A stretch of 64,000 nt of DNA, taken from contig JAXMCK010000006.1 in assembly GCA_046349395.1 (NCBI GenBank), positions 310,001 through 374,000 on the forward strand, in the 5' to 3' direction. The notes below the pieces were generated by a model that searched no databases, was not told the DNA's origin, and saw only the letters and a list, made by a program, of their open reading frames with translations. Both the position numbers and the translations under genes were made by a program. The number at the start of each line of letters is the position of its first letter. Within the stretch, counting starts at the first letter, position 1. The stretch is from JAXMCK01 sp046349395. Lineage in GTDB: Bacteria; Pseudomonadota; Alphaproteobacteria; Geminicoccales; Geminicoccaceae. Below, one piece after another: positions 1-8,515 of this stretch.

Positions 1-390
1 GAGGAACTGCTGCTCGACGATCTGCGTCGGGGCGGGGACGCGGTCGCGAGCGTGGCGGAACTGGGCGTGCGGATCGCGCTGCAATGCTATGGCAGCGGTC
101 CCACCTCGATCGCCGTCCTGCGCGGCGGCTCCCTGGCGACGGTCAAGCTGGCCCACACCGTGCTGCGGGACGCCACCCAGGATGTCGCCGGTGCCGCTCT
201 CCTGAAGGCGATCGTAGCCCTTGCCCGGCAGCTGAACCTGCGCGTGGTCGCCCAGGGCATCGACACCCAGGCACAACTCCAGCTCGCACGGGCGCTCGAC
301 TGCGATGCCGTGCAGTCGACCCTGAGCTGTCCGCCGCTGCCGGCGGACGCGTGCACCGACTGGCTCGCTACCGCCACACAGCGCGGTTGA
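1..390 (+). CDS. EAL-domain protein, C-terminal fragment (5' truncated by window edge)
   Basis: The reading frame is open from the first base and ends at TGA 388-390, so only the last 129 residues are present. They match the C-terminal half of the EAL cyclic-di-GMP phosphodiesterase fold: an Asp/Lys strand region, a helix, then LRVVAQGID, a helix, and the final strand ending in PLPAD. In active enzymes the VVAQGID position normally reads (I/V)AEGVE. The Glu-to-Gln change suggests a degenerate, non-catalytic EAL domain, perhaps a binding or regulatory module. The EAL motif itself lies upstream of the window. It is 71 bp upstream of the sugar-binding protein gene and need not be functionally linked to it. 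Confidence 0.7.
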   Translation, partial: EELLLDDLRRGGDAVASVAELGVRIALQCYGSGPTSIAVLRGGSLATVKLAHTVLRDATQDVAGAALLKAIVALARQLNLRVVAQGIDTQAQLQLARALDCDAVQSTLSCPPLPADACTDWLATATQRG

Positions 391-461
391 TCCGGCCGGG
401 CTGGCATTCCCGTTTCCTTTCGCGCACAAACGTGTCCGCTGGGGAAAAGGGAGAGCCACCA

Positions 462-1514
462 ATGAACATCTCACGCCGTTCGCTGACCCTGCTCGCCGCG
501 GGTGCACTGGGTGTCGGGCTGCTGCCCGAGGCCGTACGCGCCCAGGATAAGGGCACTGTCTACTACATGATCCCGACCCTGCTCGACGAGTTCCAGAGCG
601 GCAGCCGGGACGCGTTCGAGAACGTGCTGGGGGCGATGGGCTACAAAGTCATCTCGCTGGATGCCCAGAACCGGGCCGACCTGCAGCTGAACCAGCTCGA
701 GGACGCGATCAACACGAAGCCGGATGCGATCATCGTCAACGCCGTCGACTTCGACGGCATCGTGCCGGGTGTCGAGAAGGCGCGTGCCGCCGGCATCAAG
801 GTGCTGAACTTCGACCGGCAGATCCGCTCCACGCCGTTCGAGCTCACGTCCGTCGCAGGGACGGTCGAAATCGGTCGGCTCGCTGCCGCCGAAGTGATCA
901 CGCTGCTCAAGGGCAAGTACGGCAGCCCCAAGGGCAAGATGCTGCAGATCCTGGGCGATCCGGGCGACAACTACACTCTCGATATCCAGAAGGGTTTCGA
1001 GGAGGTCATGGCCAAGGAAGCGCCGGACGTCGAGATCATCAGCAAGGCGGCGATGCAGTGGGAAGCGACGAATGCCGGTAAGGTTTTCGAGGATCAGATC
1101 CTGGTCAACCCGGACATCGACCTCGTCTTCGCGCATTCCGGCCATCTGACCGTCCCGATCGTCGCGATCATGGAAGCCAAGGGCAAGAAGCCGGGCGACA
1201 TCCTGATGCTGGCGTCGAGCGGCATGCCGGTAGCACTCGATCACATCCGCCAGGGCTGGCAGCAGGCCGAGGTCGAGCAGCCGACCTTCGCGCAGGTCTA
1301 CGGCATTGCCATGTTCCTGCCGATGATCCTCAAGGGCGAGAAGCCGAAGCCTGGGACCTACAAGGTGCTGGGCCTGGATGCGGTTCTTACCGACGAGGCA
1401 TGGGGCCCGAACCTGAAGATCCCCGGATCGACCATCACCAAGGAGAATGTCGACAATCCGATGTTCTGGGGGAACATGAAGATCCCCACCGAGGCCGTCG
1501 AGCCCGTGCAGTAG
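462..1514 (+). CDS. ABC transporter periplasmic sugar-binding protein (ribose/RbsB type)
   Basis: A 350-residue protein with a signal peptide of about 30 residues (NISRRS, hydrophobic core, cleavage near VRAQD), possibly Tat-like because of the SRRS. The mature part has the two-lobed periplasmic-binding-protein-1/LacI-like fold: a YYMIP start strand, DAIIVNAVDFDGI (the usual position for pentose-ring contacts), and an ILGDPGDNYTLDIQKGF hinge region. It should capture a sugar or sugar-like solute in the periplasm for the permease immediately downstream. ATG 462 is chosen because GGGAGAG lies about 6 bases upstream and the signal peptide starts there. The longer open frame upstream overlaps the EAL gene and lacks codon bias. 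No ATPase gene sits beside it in this window. Confidence 0.9.
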   Translation: MNISRRSLTLLAAGALGVGLLPEAVRAQDKGTVYYMIPTLLDEFQSGSRDAFENVLGAMGYKVISLDAQNRADLQLNQLEDAINTKPDAIIVNAVDFDGIVPGVEKARAAGIKVLNFDRQIRSTPFELTSVAGTVEIGRLAAAEVITLLKGKYGSPKGKMLQILGDPGDNYTLDIQKGFEEVMAKEAPDVEIISKAAMQWEATNAGKVFEDQILVNPDIDLVFAHSGHLTVPIVAIMEAKGKKPGDILMLASSGMPVALDHIRQGWQQAEVEQPTFAQVYGIAMFLPMILKGEKPKPGTYKVLGLDAVLTDEAWGPNLKIPGSTITKENVDNPMFWGNMKIPTEAVEPVQ

Positions 1515-1524
1515 AGCTGCGTCA

Positions 1525-2532
1525 TTGGCCACGGGAGTTGTCACCACGGGCGGCGTCGCGGCGCGCCGCCCGCTCCTCACCTACGTGCTGGATCACCTCG
1601 TCTGGGGTATTCTAGCCGTCATTCTGCTCGTCTGCTCGCTGACGATCGAACACTTCTTCCAGGTCGGCATCTTCATCAACATCGCCCAGCACGCCACTTT
1701 CGTCGGCCTGCTGTCGATCGGTCTCGCGTTCTGCATCATCGCGGGCCACATGGACCTGTCGATCGAGTCGGTCATGGCTTTCGCGGCGATGCTGGCAGCG
1801 GCACTCGTGGCGGATAAGGGCTCGCCCTTTCCGTTGCATCTCAGCGCCTGGATGGCCTTTCCGATCGTCCTCGCCTTCGGTGCCCTGGCCGGTGCGGTGA
1901 ACGGCTTCCTGGTCGTCCGTCTGGGCATCAATGCCTTCATCGTGACGCTGGCCACCTACATCGCGATCCGCGGCCTCGGCCTCATCATGACGGGTGGTCG
2001 CTCGATCTACGGCCTGCCCGACGGTGTGCGCTGGATCGCGACCGAGAACCTTTTGGGACTGCCGCTGCTGGTCTGGATCCTCGTCCTGACCTATGCGGTG
2101 TTCGCCGTCTTCCTGACGCGCTCGCAGTTCGGCCGCTACGTCTACCTCGTCGGCGGCAACCCGACCGCACCCTTCCGGGCCGGCATCGACGTGCCCCGCA
2201 CGCTGTTCCTCGTCTTCGTCCTCTCCGGCGTCATGGCGGCCTTCGCCGGCTGGCTGCTGGCGGCCCGGACCAATGGTGCTACGCCCAATCTCGGCATCGG
2301 CATGCTGTTCGAGGCCTTCGCCGCCGTGGTCATCGGCGGCGTGTCGCTGCGGGGCGGCATCGGCACGCTGTCCGGCGTCTTCGCCGGCGTGCTCCTGCTC
2401 TCGACCATCGACACCGCGATCAACGTGATGGGGCTCGACGCCTCTTACATGCAGGTGATCCGTGGTGCGCTGATGCTCCTGGCGGTGCTGCTGGACAGTG
2501 CGAAGACCGCCATCCTGAAGAAGTACAACTGA
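1525..2532 (+). CDS. ABC transporter permease (ribose/RbsC type)
   Basis: A 335-residue inner-membrane protein with about nine hydrophobic segments and the BPD_transp_2 signature of RbsC-like permeases, including GHMDLSIESVMAF near residue 75, VRLGINAFIVTLATY near 130 and FEAFAAVVIGGVSLRGG near 260. It would form the pore for the solute bound by the upstream protein. It starts at a TTG ten bases after the binding-protein stop. This start is moderately certain because the SD is weak and no ATG gives a full first helix. The gene ends 3 bp from the stop of the convergent permease at 2536. A cognate RbsA-type ATPase is not visible and may lie upstream of the window or be shared. Confidence 0.88.
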   Translation: MATGVVTTGGVAARRPLLTYVLDHLVWGILAVILLVCSLTIEHFFQVGIFINIAQHATFVGLLSIGLAFCIIAGHMDLSIESVMAFAAMLAAALVADKGSPFPLHLSAWMAFPIVLAFGALAGAVNGFLVVRLGINAFIVTLATYIAIRGLGLIMTGGRSIYGLPDGVRWIATENLLGLPLLVWILVLTYAVFAVFLTRSQFGRYVYLVGGNPTAPFRAGIDVPRTLFLVFVLSGVMAAFAGWLLAARTNGATPNLGIGMLFEAFAAVVIGGVSLRGGIGTLSGVFAGVLLLSTIDTAINVMGLDASYMQVIRGALMLLAVLLDSAKTAILKKYN

Positions 2533-2535
2533 GCT

Positions 2536-3447
2536 TCAGGTCGTCGGCAGGAACGGCTTGCCCAGGCCTTCGGGTGCGCGCAGCCGGCCGGTGGAGAAGA
2601 GGACCAGCGCCACGATGGTGGCGAGGTAGGGCAGCATCGAAAGCACCTGGGCGGGCACCAGGAAGAAGCCGGCCCCCTGGGCGTGGAGCTGCAGGATGGT
2701 GACGCCGCCGAAGAGATAGGCGCCGGCGAAGACGCGCCAGGGACGCCAAGCGCCGAAGACGACGAGAGCCAGCGCGATCCAGCCGCGGCCGGCGGTCATG
2801 CCCTCGACCCACATCGGGGTGTAAGCGAGCGAGAGATAGGCGCCGGCGAGCCCGCTCATGAGGCCGCCGAACAGAACCGCCAGCCAGCGGATGCGGATGA
2901 CGTGGTAGCCCAGGCTATGGGCGGCGTCCGCGTTCTCGCCGACCGCGCGCAGGATCATGCCCCGGCGGCTGCGGGCGAGGAACCAGGCGACCCCGGCCGT
3001 CAGGGCGACGGAGAGGTAGACGAGCGCGTCCTGGCCGAAGACGAGCGGGCCGATCACCGGGAGGCCAGTCAACACAGGTAGATCCAGCTCCGGCAGCCGA
3101 TCGACCGGCTGCCCGACGAAGCTCTCGCCAACCAGGGCGGAGAGCCCGATGCCGAAGATCGTCGTGGCGAGGCCCGTCGCCACCTGGTTGGCCAGAAGGT
3201 TGAGGGTCAGGAAGGCGAAGACGGCGGCCAGCAGGGCACCTGCCACCGCCGCGGCGAGGATGCCGGGGACGGCGCTGCCGGTCGTCGCCGTGACGGCGAA
3301 GCCGGTGACGGCACCCGCCAGCATCATGCCCTCGACACCGAGGTTGAGCACGCCCGACCGCTCGACGACGAGCTCGCCGGTCGACGCCAGGAGCAGCGGC
3401 GTGGCGGCACTGATGACCGTCATCAGCGTGGCGGTGACGGGGTCCAT
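2536..3447 (-). CDS. ABC transporter permease, nucleoside/BMP-type (second permease)
   Basis: A 303-residue multi-pass membrane protein of the BPD_transp_2 family as found in basic-membrane-protein/nucleoside importers (NupQ/YufQ-like). It has VVERSGVLNLGVEGMMLAGA near residue 28 and GENADAAHSLGYHVIRIRWLAV near 190, both typical of this subfamily. It is the last gene of the minus-strand run ATPase-permease-permease and starts 3 bases after the upstream permease stop. Its likely partners are the two proteins encoded at 3451-6037. Location downstream of the xanthine dehydrogenase genes suggests a purine base or nucleoside as substrate. The substrate is inferred from context only. Confidence 0.88.
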   Translation of the reverse strand: MDPVTATLMTVISAATPLLLASTGELVVERSGVLNLGVEGMMLAGAVTGFAVTATTGSAVPGILAAAVAGALLAAVFAFLTLNLLANQVATGLATTIFGIGLSALVGESFVGQPVDRLPELDLPVLTGLPVIGPLVFGQDALVYLSVALTAGVAWFLARSRRGMILRAVGENADAAHSLGYHVIRIRWLAVLFGGLMSGLAGAYLSLAYTPMWVEGMTAGRGWIALALVVFGAWRPWRVFAGAYLFGGVTILQLHAQGAGFFLVPAQVLSMLPYLATIVALVLFSTGRLRAPEGLGKPFLPTT

Positions 3448-3450
3448 GGC

Positions 3451-4512
3451 TCAGGCCATCGCCGGGCGGCCGAGCACGACGCGGTAGCGGACCAGCACGT
3501 CGGTCGCGAGAAGGAAGAAAAGCAGCAGGCCCTGGAACACGCCGGTGACGGCCTGGGGCAGGCCGACCTCGATCTGGGCGTTCTCGCCGCCGATGTAGGA
3601 CAGCGCCACGAGGAGACCCGCCAGGAGGATGCCGACCGGGTTCAGGCGGCCGAGGAAGGCGACGATGATGGCGGTGAAGCCGTAGCCCGGCGAGATGACG
3701 GGTACGAGTTGGCCGATCGGTCCCGCCACCTCCAGCACGCCCGCCAGACCGGCCAGTCCGCCGGATAGGAGCAGGGTCACCCAGATCAGTCGGGAGCGGG
3801 AGAAGCCGGCATAGCGGGCCGCCGCGGCCGCCTGCCCCTGTACCTTGATCTCGAAGCCGAACAGGGTGCGTGACAGGGCGAGCCAAGCCAGTGCGACGGC
3901 CACGAGGGCCAGGAGTGCGCCGATGTGGAGGCGCGTGCCTTCGAGCACGATGGGCAGGGCGGTCGTGAAAGTGCGCGTCTGCGGGAAGTTGAAGCCCTCG
4001 GGATCCTTCCACGGGCCGTAGACGAGAAAGGAGAGCAGAAGTGTGGCGACGTAGGTGAGCATCAGGCTCACCAGGATCTCGTTGACGTCGAGGCGGGCCT
4101 TCAGGAAGGCCGGGATAGCGGCCCAGGCCATGCCGCCCAGCACGCCGGCCAGCAGCATGCAGGGCAGGGCGAATACGCTGTCGACATTGTAGAACAGGAG
4201 GCCGACGCCGCCGCCGGCGATCGCACCCAGCGTGAGCTGGCCCTCGGCACCGATGTTCCAGACACCGGCACGGAAGCCGATGGCGAGGCCGAGGCCGATG
4301 AGCACGAGGGGCGTCGCCTTCACGCCGAGCTCGGCCAAGCCGTAGAGCGTCGAGACGGGCGAGACGAAGAAGGCCAGCAGCGAGGCCACCGGGTCGTGGC
4401 CCAGGATCGTGAACAGGACGAAGCCCGCGACAACCGTGAGCGCCACGGCGATGATCGGCGTCGTCCACAGCAGCGTGGTCGAGGGCTCCTTGCGCGGCTC
4501 CAGCCTAAGCAT
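3451..4512 (-). CDS. ABC transporter permease, nucleoside/BMP-type (first permease)
   Basis: A 353-residue inner-membrane protein, NupP/YufP-like, with an N-terminal cytoplasmic stretch, a first helix near residues 17-40 and the subfamily motif FRAGVWNIGAEGQLTLGAIAGG near residue 85. It pairs with the 303-residue permease to make the heteromeric channel. Its ATG overlaps the last 8 bases of the ATPase gene, so translation is probably coupled. The three genes look like one transcription unit. The solute-binding lipoprotein (BMP/PnrA family) that normally completes this set is not present in the window. Confidence 0.88.
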   Translation of the reverse strand: MLRLEPRKEPSTTLLWTTPIIAVALTVVAGFVLFTILGHDPVASLLAFFVSPVSTLYGLAELGVKATPLVLIGLGLAIGFRAGVWNIGAEGQLTLGAIAGGGVGLLFYNVDSVFALPCMLLAGVLGGMAWAAIPAFLKARLDVNEILVSLMLTYVATLLLSFLVYGPWKDPEGFNFPQTRTFTTALPIVLEGTRLHIGALLALVAVALAWLALSRTLFGFEIKVQGQAAAAARYAGFSRSRLIWVTLLLSGGLAGLAGVLEVAGPIGQLVPVISPGYGFTAIIVAFLGRLNPVGILLAGLLVALSYIGGENAQIEVGLPQAVTGVFQGLLLFFLLATDVLVRYRVVLGRPAMA

Positions 4513-6037
4513 GGGCCGTTTCCGCCGGCAGGTCGTGCAGCCCGCCCATGCGCTGGCCGATCTCGCCGATCGATGCGTTCACGGTGCGCACCGGCTCGGA
4601 CAGGCGGCCGACATTGATGACGGCGAGGCGGTCCGAGAGGGCCAGGATCTCGTCGAGGTCCTGCGAGACGACGAGGACGGCGGCCCCGCTCGCGGCGAGA
4701 TCAAGCAGGGCCTTGTGGATCAGGGCAGCGGCCCCGGCGTCGACACCCCAGGTCGGCTGGGCGGCGATCAGCACCAGCGGGTCCTGCATGATCTCGCGGC
4801 CGACGATGAACTTCTGCAGGTTGCCGCCCGACAGGCTGCTGCCGAGATGCTCGACCCCGGCCGTACGCACGGCGAACCGGTCGACGACGGCCTTGGCGAA
4901 GTCGGTCGCCTTGCCCGTCCGGAGCAGGCCCGCCGCACCGACGAGTGCCTTGCGCCGCCAGGCGGAGAGGATGGCGTTCTCGGTGAGCGAGAGATCGCCG
5001 ACGGCACCGTGGCCGTTGCGCTCCTCGGGGATGTAGCAGAGCCCGGCGACGCGCCGCTCGTCGGGGCTGCGGTGGCCGATCGGGGCACCGTCGAGGCGGA
5101 TCGTGGCCGGATCGTGCGTCTTCCGCTCACCGCTGAGCGCCGCCAGCAACTCGGCTTGGCCGTTGCCCGCCACACCGGCAATGCCGAAGATCTCGCCCGC
5201 ATGCACGGTGAAGCCGATGCCGGAGAGCGGGATGCCGAAGGGCTGGTCCGGCGGCAGCGTCAGGCCGCTCACCTGCAGGCGTGCCTTGCCGGGCGAGGTC
5301 CCGGCGGCGCGGGTCGGCGTGTCGATGCGGGCACCGACCATCATCTCGCCCAGGCTCTTCGCCGTCTCGGTGCGGGGATCGCAGGTGGCGACGACCCTGC
5401 CCTGGCGCAGGATGGTGGCCCGGTCGCACAGGCGGCGGATCTCGTCGAGCTTGTGGCTGATGTAGAGGATGGCACAGCCTTCCGACGCGAGCCGCCGCAG
5501 GGTCTCGAACAGGCGGTCGGCTTCCTGCGGGGTCAGCACGGAGGTCGGCTCGTCCATGATCAGGAGCCGCGGGTTCTGCAGCAGGCAGCGGACGATCTCG
5601 ATGCGCTGGCGCTCGCCCACCGAGAGCGTGTGCACCTCGCGCCGCGGGTCGAGCGGCAGGCCGTAGCGCTCGGACACCTCGCGGATCTGCTTGTCGAGGG
5701 CGGCAAAGCTCGCCGACCATTCGATGCCGAGGGCGATGTTCTCTTGGACGCTGAGAGCGTCGAAGAGCGTGAAGTGCTGGAAGACCATGCCGATGCCGAG
5801 CAGGCGGGCGGCATGCGGGCTGGCGATCTGGACCGGGCGGCCCTCCCACAGGATCTCGCCCGTGTCGGGTGCCAGCACGCCATAGATGATCTTGACCAGC
5901 GTCGACTTGCCGGCCCCGTTCTCGCCCAGGAGGGCATGGATCTCGCCGCCGGCCACGTCGAGATCGATGCCGTCGTTCGCGACCACGCCGTTGGCGTAGC
6001 GCTTGCCGATGTTCTTCAGCTGCAGGCGGTCGCTCAC
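4505..6037 (-). CDS. ABC transporter ATP-binding protein with two nucleotide-binding domains (nucleoside/RbsA-like)
   Basis: A 510-residue cytoplasmic ATPase with two fused ABC domains. The first has Walker A GENGAGKST near residue 38, signature LSVGERQRIEI near 140 and Walker B LLIMDEPTS near 160. The second has a substituted P-loop, GVAGNGQAE near 290, and signature LSGGNLQKFIVGRE near 400, as is usual in sugar and nucleoside importers. It powers the two permeases downstream. Translation starts at GTG 6037 with AAGGTG about 6 bases upstream. The RBS and start codon lie inside a perfect 110-bp tandem duplication (6031-6250), so a second copy of the RBS and GTG exists just upstream; translation from that copy terminates at a TGA overlapping the true start. 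Confidence 0.92.
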   Translation of the reverse strand: MSDRLQLKNIGKRYANGVVANDGIDLDVAGGEIHALLGENGAGKSTLVKIIYGVLAPDTGEILWEGRPVQIASPHAARLLGIGMVFQHFTLFDALSVQENIALGIEWSASFAALDKQIREVSERYGLPLDPRREVHTLSVGERQRIEIVRCLLQNPRLLIMDEPTSVLTPQEADRLFETLRRLASEGCAILYISHKLDEIRRLCDRATILRQGRVVATCDPRTETAKSLGEMMVGARIDTPTRAAGTSPGKARLQVSGLTLPPDQPFGIPLSGIGFTVHAGEIFGIAGVAGNGQAELLAALSGERKTHDPATIRLDGAPIGHRSPDERRVAGLCYIPEERNGHGAVGDLSLTENAILSAWRRKALVGAAGLLRTGKATDFAKAVVDRFAVRTAGVEHLGSSLSGGNLQKFIVGREIMQDPLVLIAAQPTWGVDAGAAALIHKALLDLAASGAAVLVVSQDLDEILALSDRLAVINVGRLSEPVRTVNASIGEIGQRMGGLHDLPAETAHA

Positions 6038-6140
6038 TGGTGCACCTTGGTGTCGGCGGATGCAGAGCCGCGAAGAGGCCTAGCATGCGCCGGCCCGAGC
6101 ACCTGCCGTGACGGCCAAGGTCGCTTGCCGCTCGACGGCC
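6031..6140. repeat. Tandem 110-bp duplication, copy 1
   Basis: Bases 6031-6140 are identical to 6141-6250, with four more matching bases after the second copy. The unit holds the RBS, the GTG start and first codons of the ABC ATPase gene plus about 100 bases of upstream DNA. Copy 1 is the one joined to the intact gene. Confidence 0.97.
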
Positions 6141-6250
6141 CGCTCACTGGTGCACCTTGGTGTCGGCGGATGCAGAGCCGCGAAGAGGCCTAGCATGCGC
6201 CGGCCCGAGCACCTGCCGTGACGGCCAAGGTCGCTTGCCGCTCGACGGCC
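6141..6250. repeat. Tandem 110-bp duplication, copy 2
   Basis: Perfect second copy of 6031-6140. It ends within a few bases of the inferred left end of the IS110 element, so the duplication and the insertion may be linked events. Confidence 0.97.
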
Positions 6251-6252
6251 CG

Positions 6253-7690
6253 CTTGAGACCCGCCGGACGGCAGGTGCCGGGAGAGCGGGACGGACCACA
6301 GGGTGAAGCGCCAGTGCTTGCCGGCCAGAGCGCCTGTCAGTGAGCGATCCGCACGATCTCCCGGCTCGGGTGACTGTAGCGCAACCCGAGGAGATCCTCA
6401 TATGCCGTTGCATGCCGGTCTGGACTGGGGCGGTACCCGTCACGCCCTCTGTGTCGTCGACGGGATGGGGCAGGTCGTCGCCCGCTTCGAGGCCTGCCAC
6501 GATGCGCAGGGCCTGGCCGAGATGCTGGCCCGGCTGCGACGGGCAGCCCCGCCGGCCGAGTTGCCCGTCGCTCTCGAGCGGCCTTCCGGCCTGATCGTCG
6601 ATGCCCTGATCGAGGCCGGGCATCCGGTGATCCCGATCCACCCCAACGTGGTGAAAGCCTGCCGGCCCCGCTACCGGGCCGCCGGCGGCAAGAGCGATCC
6701 GGGCGATGCCTACCTGCTGGCGGATCTGCTGCGCACCGACGGGCACCGCTTCCAGCGGCTCGTACCCGCCTCGGACGAGATCAGAGCCCTGCGCGCGCTC
6801 GTCCGCGGCCGCGACGATCTGGTCGCCCACCGCGTGGCGCTCGCCAATCAGCTCCGCAGCCTCTTGGAAAGTTTCTGGCCCGGTGCGGCCGCCGTCTTCG
6901 CCGCCATCGACAGCCCGGTGGCACTCGCCTTCATCGGCCGCTATCCGACCCCCGACAGCGCCAGCCGCCTGGGCGAGAAACGCTTGGCGGGGTTCATGGC
7001 CCAACACGCCTATTGCGGACGCCGCTCCCCGGCCGAGCTGCTCGCCCGGCTGCGGGCCGCCCCGACCGGCCTCGCCAGCGAGGCCGAAGCCGATGCCATC
7101 GCCGCTTGGCGATCCGTCTGCAAAGCAGCCGGTGGCGGAGCCACCGGAGGGGGAGAGCTCGCGCGCACCCTGGTCGCCGTCCTCGAGCGCCTCGTTACCG
7201 AGATCGCCAAGCTGTCCTCGCGCATCGAGCAGGCCGTGGCCGACCTGCCGGATGGGAGAATCGTCATGTCCTTCCCGCGCGCCGGACGCGTCTGTGCCGC
7301 CCAGGTCCTGGCCGAGCTCGGCGACGTCCGCGAGCGCTTCCCCACAGAGGACCAGCTCGCCGCCGAAGCCGGCGTCTGTCCGGTCACACACGCTTCCGGA
7401 AAGAGCCGCGGCGTCGTCTGGCGCTGGGCCTGCAACCACCGCCTCCGACGAGCGATAACCTGCTTCGCCGACAATTCCCGCCACGCTTCCGCCTGGGCCG
7501 CCGCCATCTATCGCAAAGCTCGCGACCGAGGCTGCAAGCACCCACACGCCATCCGCATCCTCGCCCGCGCCTGGGTCCGCGTCCTCTGGCGCGCATGGCA
7601 CGAACGCACCCCCTATGACCCCGACCGCCACGCCGCAGCCCGTAACCTCGCAACCTGACCATCCAAAGCTGGACACAGGGTGTCTCAAGC
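6253..7690 (+). mobile_element. IS110-family insertion sequence (ends approximate)
   Basis: About 1.4 kb containing one transposase gene. A 9-base inverted pair, GCTTGAGAC at 6253-6261 and GTCTCAAGC at 7682-7690, brackets it and may mark the ends. IS110 elements often lack clear terminal repeats and target duplications, so the borders are tentative. The stop codon of xdhC (7685-7687) falls inside the right-hand arm. The element separates xdhC from the ABC ATPase gene in what otherwise looks like one minus-strand purine block. Confidence 0.7.
6402..7658 (+). CDS. IS110-family transposase (DEDD)
   Basis: A 418-residue transposase of the IS110/IS492 class. The N-terminal DEDD RuvC-like domain shows HAGLDWGG (first Asp near residue 6), ALERPSG (Glu near 60) and KSDPGDAYLLADLL (Asp pair near 100). 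The C-terminal Transposase_20 part shows FPRAGRVCAAQVLAELGD near 290 and the serine-containing HASGKSRG near 325. It acts on DNA of its own element without forming the usual DDE intermediates. ATG 6402 is preferred over the upstream in-frame ATG because GAGGAG lies 6-11 bases before it and homology begins there. The frame is intact, so the element may still be active. Confidence 0.9.
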   Translation: MPLHAGLDWGGTRHALCVVDGMGQVVARFEACHDAQGLAEMLARLRRAAPPAELPVALERPSGLIVDALIEAGHPVIPIHPNVVKACRPRYRAAGGKSDPGDAYLLADLLRTDGHRFQRLVPASDEIRALRALVRGRDDLVAHRVALANQLRSLLESFWPGAAAVFAAIDSPVALAFIGRYPTPDSASRLGEKRLAGFMAQHAYCGRRSPAELLARLRAAPTGLASEAEADAIAAWRSVCKAAGGGATGGGELARTLVAVLERLVTEIAKLSSRIEQAVADLPDGRIVMSFPRAGRVCAAQVLAELGDVRERFPTEDQLAAEAGVCPVTHASGKSRGVVWRWACNHRLRRAITCFADNSRHASAWAAAIYRKARDRGCKHPHAIRILARAWVRVLWRAWHERTPYDPDRHAAARNLAT

Positions 7691-8515
7691 GGACGCCCCG
7701 CGGCGGGCATTCGCCTCGAAGGCCATCATGAACTGGGCCGCCACGGCGACGGCGATGACGGCGGGCTCTTTCCCTTCGATTCCAGTAATGCCGATGGGAC
7801 AGACCAGCCGGTCGATAGCCTCGGGTCCGAGCCCCCTGGCCCTGAGTTGGCCCTCGAACCGGGCGCGCTTGGTGGCCGAGCCGATGAGGCCGACCCAGGC
7901 GGTGTCGTCACGTCGCAGCGCCGCCTCGACGAGATCGAGGTCGAGCGGGTGGCTGTGCGTCATGATCAGGACGTAAACGCCGCCAGGAAGCTGCGCAACG
8001 GCGGCTACGGGGTCGGCCTCGACGGCGATGGCAGTGCGCCGCGAGGCCGCGGCCGGGAAGGCGTCGGGTCGGGGGTCGATCCACTGCAGGCGGCAGGGCA
8101 GCGGGCTCAACGCTGTCGCCACGGCGCGCCCGACATGGCCGGCGCCGAAGAGAGCGACGAGTGGTAGGGATGCGTCGGCTGCGGCAAGATCGGTGCGCAG
8201 GGCCACCGCGTCCTCGGGTGCGAGCCGCTGGAGGCTCAGCGCCACATAGCCGCCGCAGCACTGCGCCAGAGCGGGTCCAAGCGGCAGCCGAAGCTCCAGC
8301 GTCCGTCGCTCGTCGGCCAGCATCTCGCGGGCGACCTCGATGGCGCGCCATTCGAGCTGGCCGCCGCCGACCGTGCCGGCGATCGCGGACTCGGTGACGA
8401 GCATGGCGGTGCCGGCCTCGCGCGGCGTGGAGCCGGCTACCTCGGCGATCCGGACCAGGATTGCGGGCTCGTGGCGCCCGAGGCAGAGGAGGGCAGCCTC
8501 GATGGCGGCACTCAC
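7685..8515 (-). CDS. xdhC: Xanthine dehydrogenase accessory protein XdhC
   Basis: A 276-residue XdhC/CoxI-family chaperone that binds molybdenum cofactor, helps its sulfuration and inserts it into xanthine dehydrogenase. It has TVGGGQLEWRAIE near residue 46, the cysteine motif LAQCCGGYV near 80, a Rossmann segment LFGAGHVGRAVA near 120 and GLIGSATKRARFE near 210. It starts at GTG 8515, sharing GTGA with the xdhB stop, so it is translationally coupled. The stop lies at the edge of the IS110 insertion, so the last residues may not be the ancestral ones. The family-typical C-terminal GKEPAVIAVAVAAQ is present. Confidence 0.92.
   Translation of the reverse strand: MSAAIEAALLCLGRHEPAILVRIAEVAGSTPREAGTAMLVTESAIAGTVGGGQLEWRAIEVAREMLADERRTLELRLPLGPALAQCCGGYVALSLQRLAPEDAVALRTDLAAADASLPLVALFGAGHVGRAVATALSPLPCRLQWIDPRPDAFPAAASRRTAIAVEADPVAAVAQLPGGVYVLIMTHSHPLDLDLVEAALRRDDTAWVGLIGSATKRARFEGQLRARGLGPEAIDRLVCPIGITGIEGKEPAVIAVAVAAQFMMAFEANARRGASA

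Noticed and set aside
4409..6193. Long plus-strand open frame of 594 residues opposite the ABC ATPase
   Set aside because: High-GC antisense shadow; no motifs, and the opposite strand encodes a complete ABC ATPase.
6293..7683. Similar strings GGACCACAGGGTG and GGACACAGGGTG considered as IS110 target duplications
   Set aside because: They are inside the inferred inverted arms and not identical; IS110 insertions usually lack classical duplications.
6144..7688. Minus-strand open frame across the IS110 transposase reaching the duplicated GTG
   Set aside because: Mostly antisense to the transposase; only the last codons coincide with the duplicated start region and have no function of their own.
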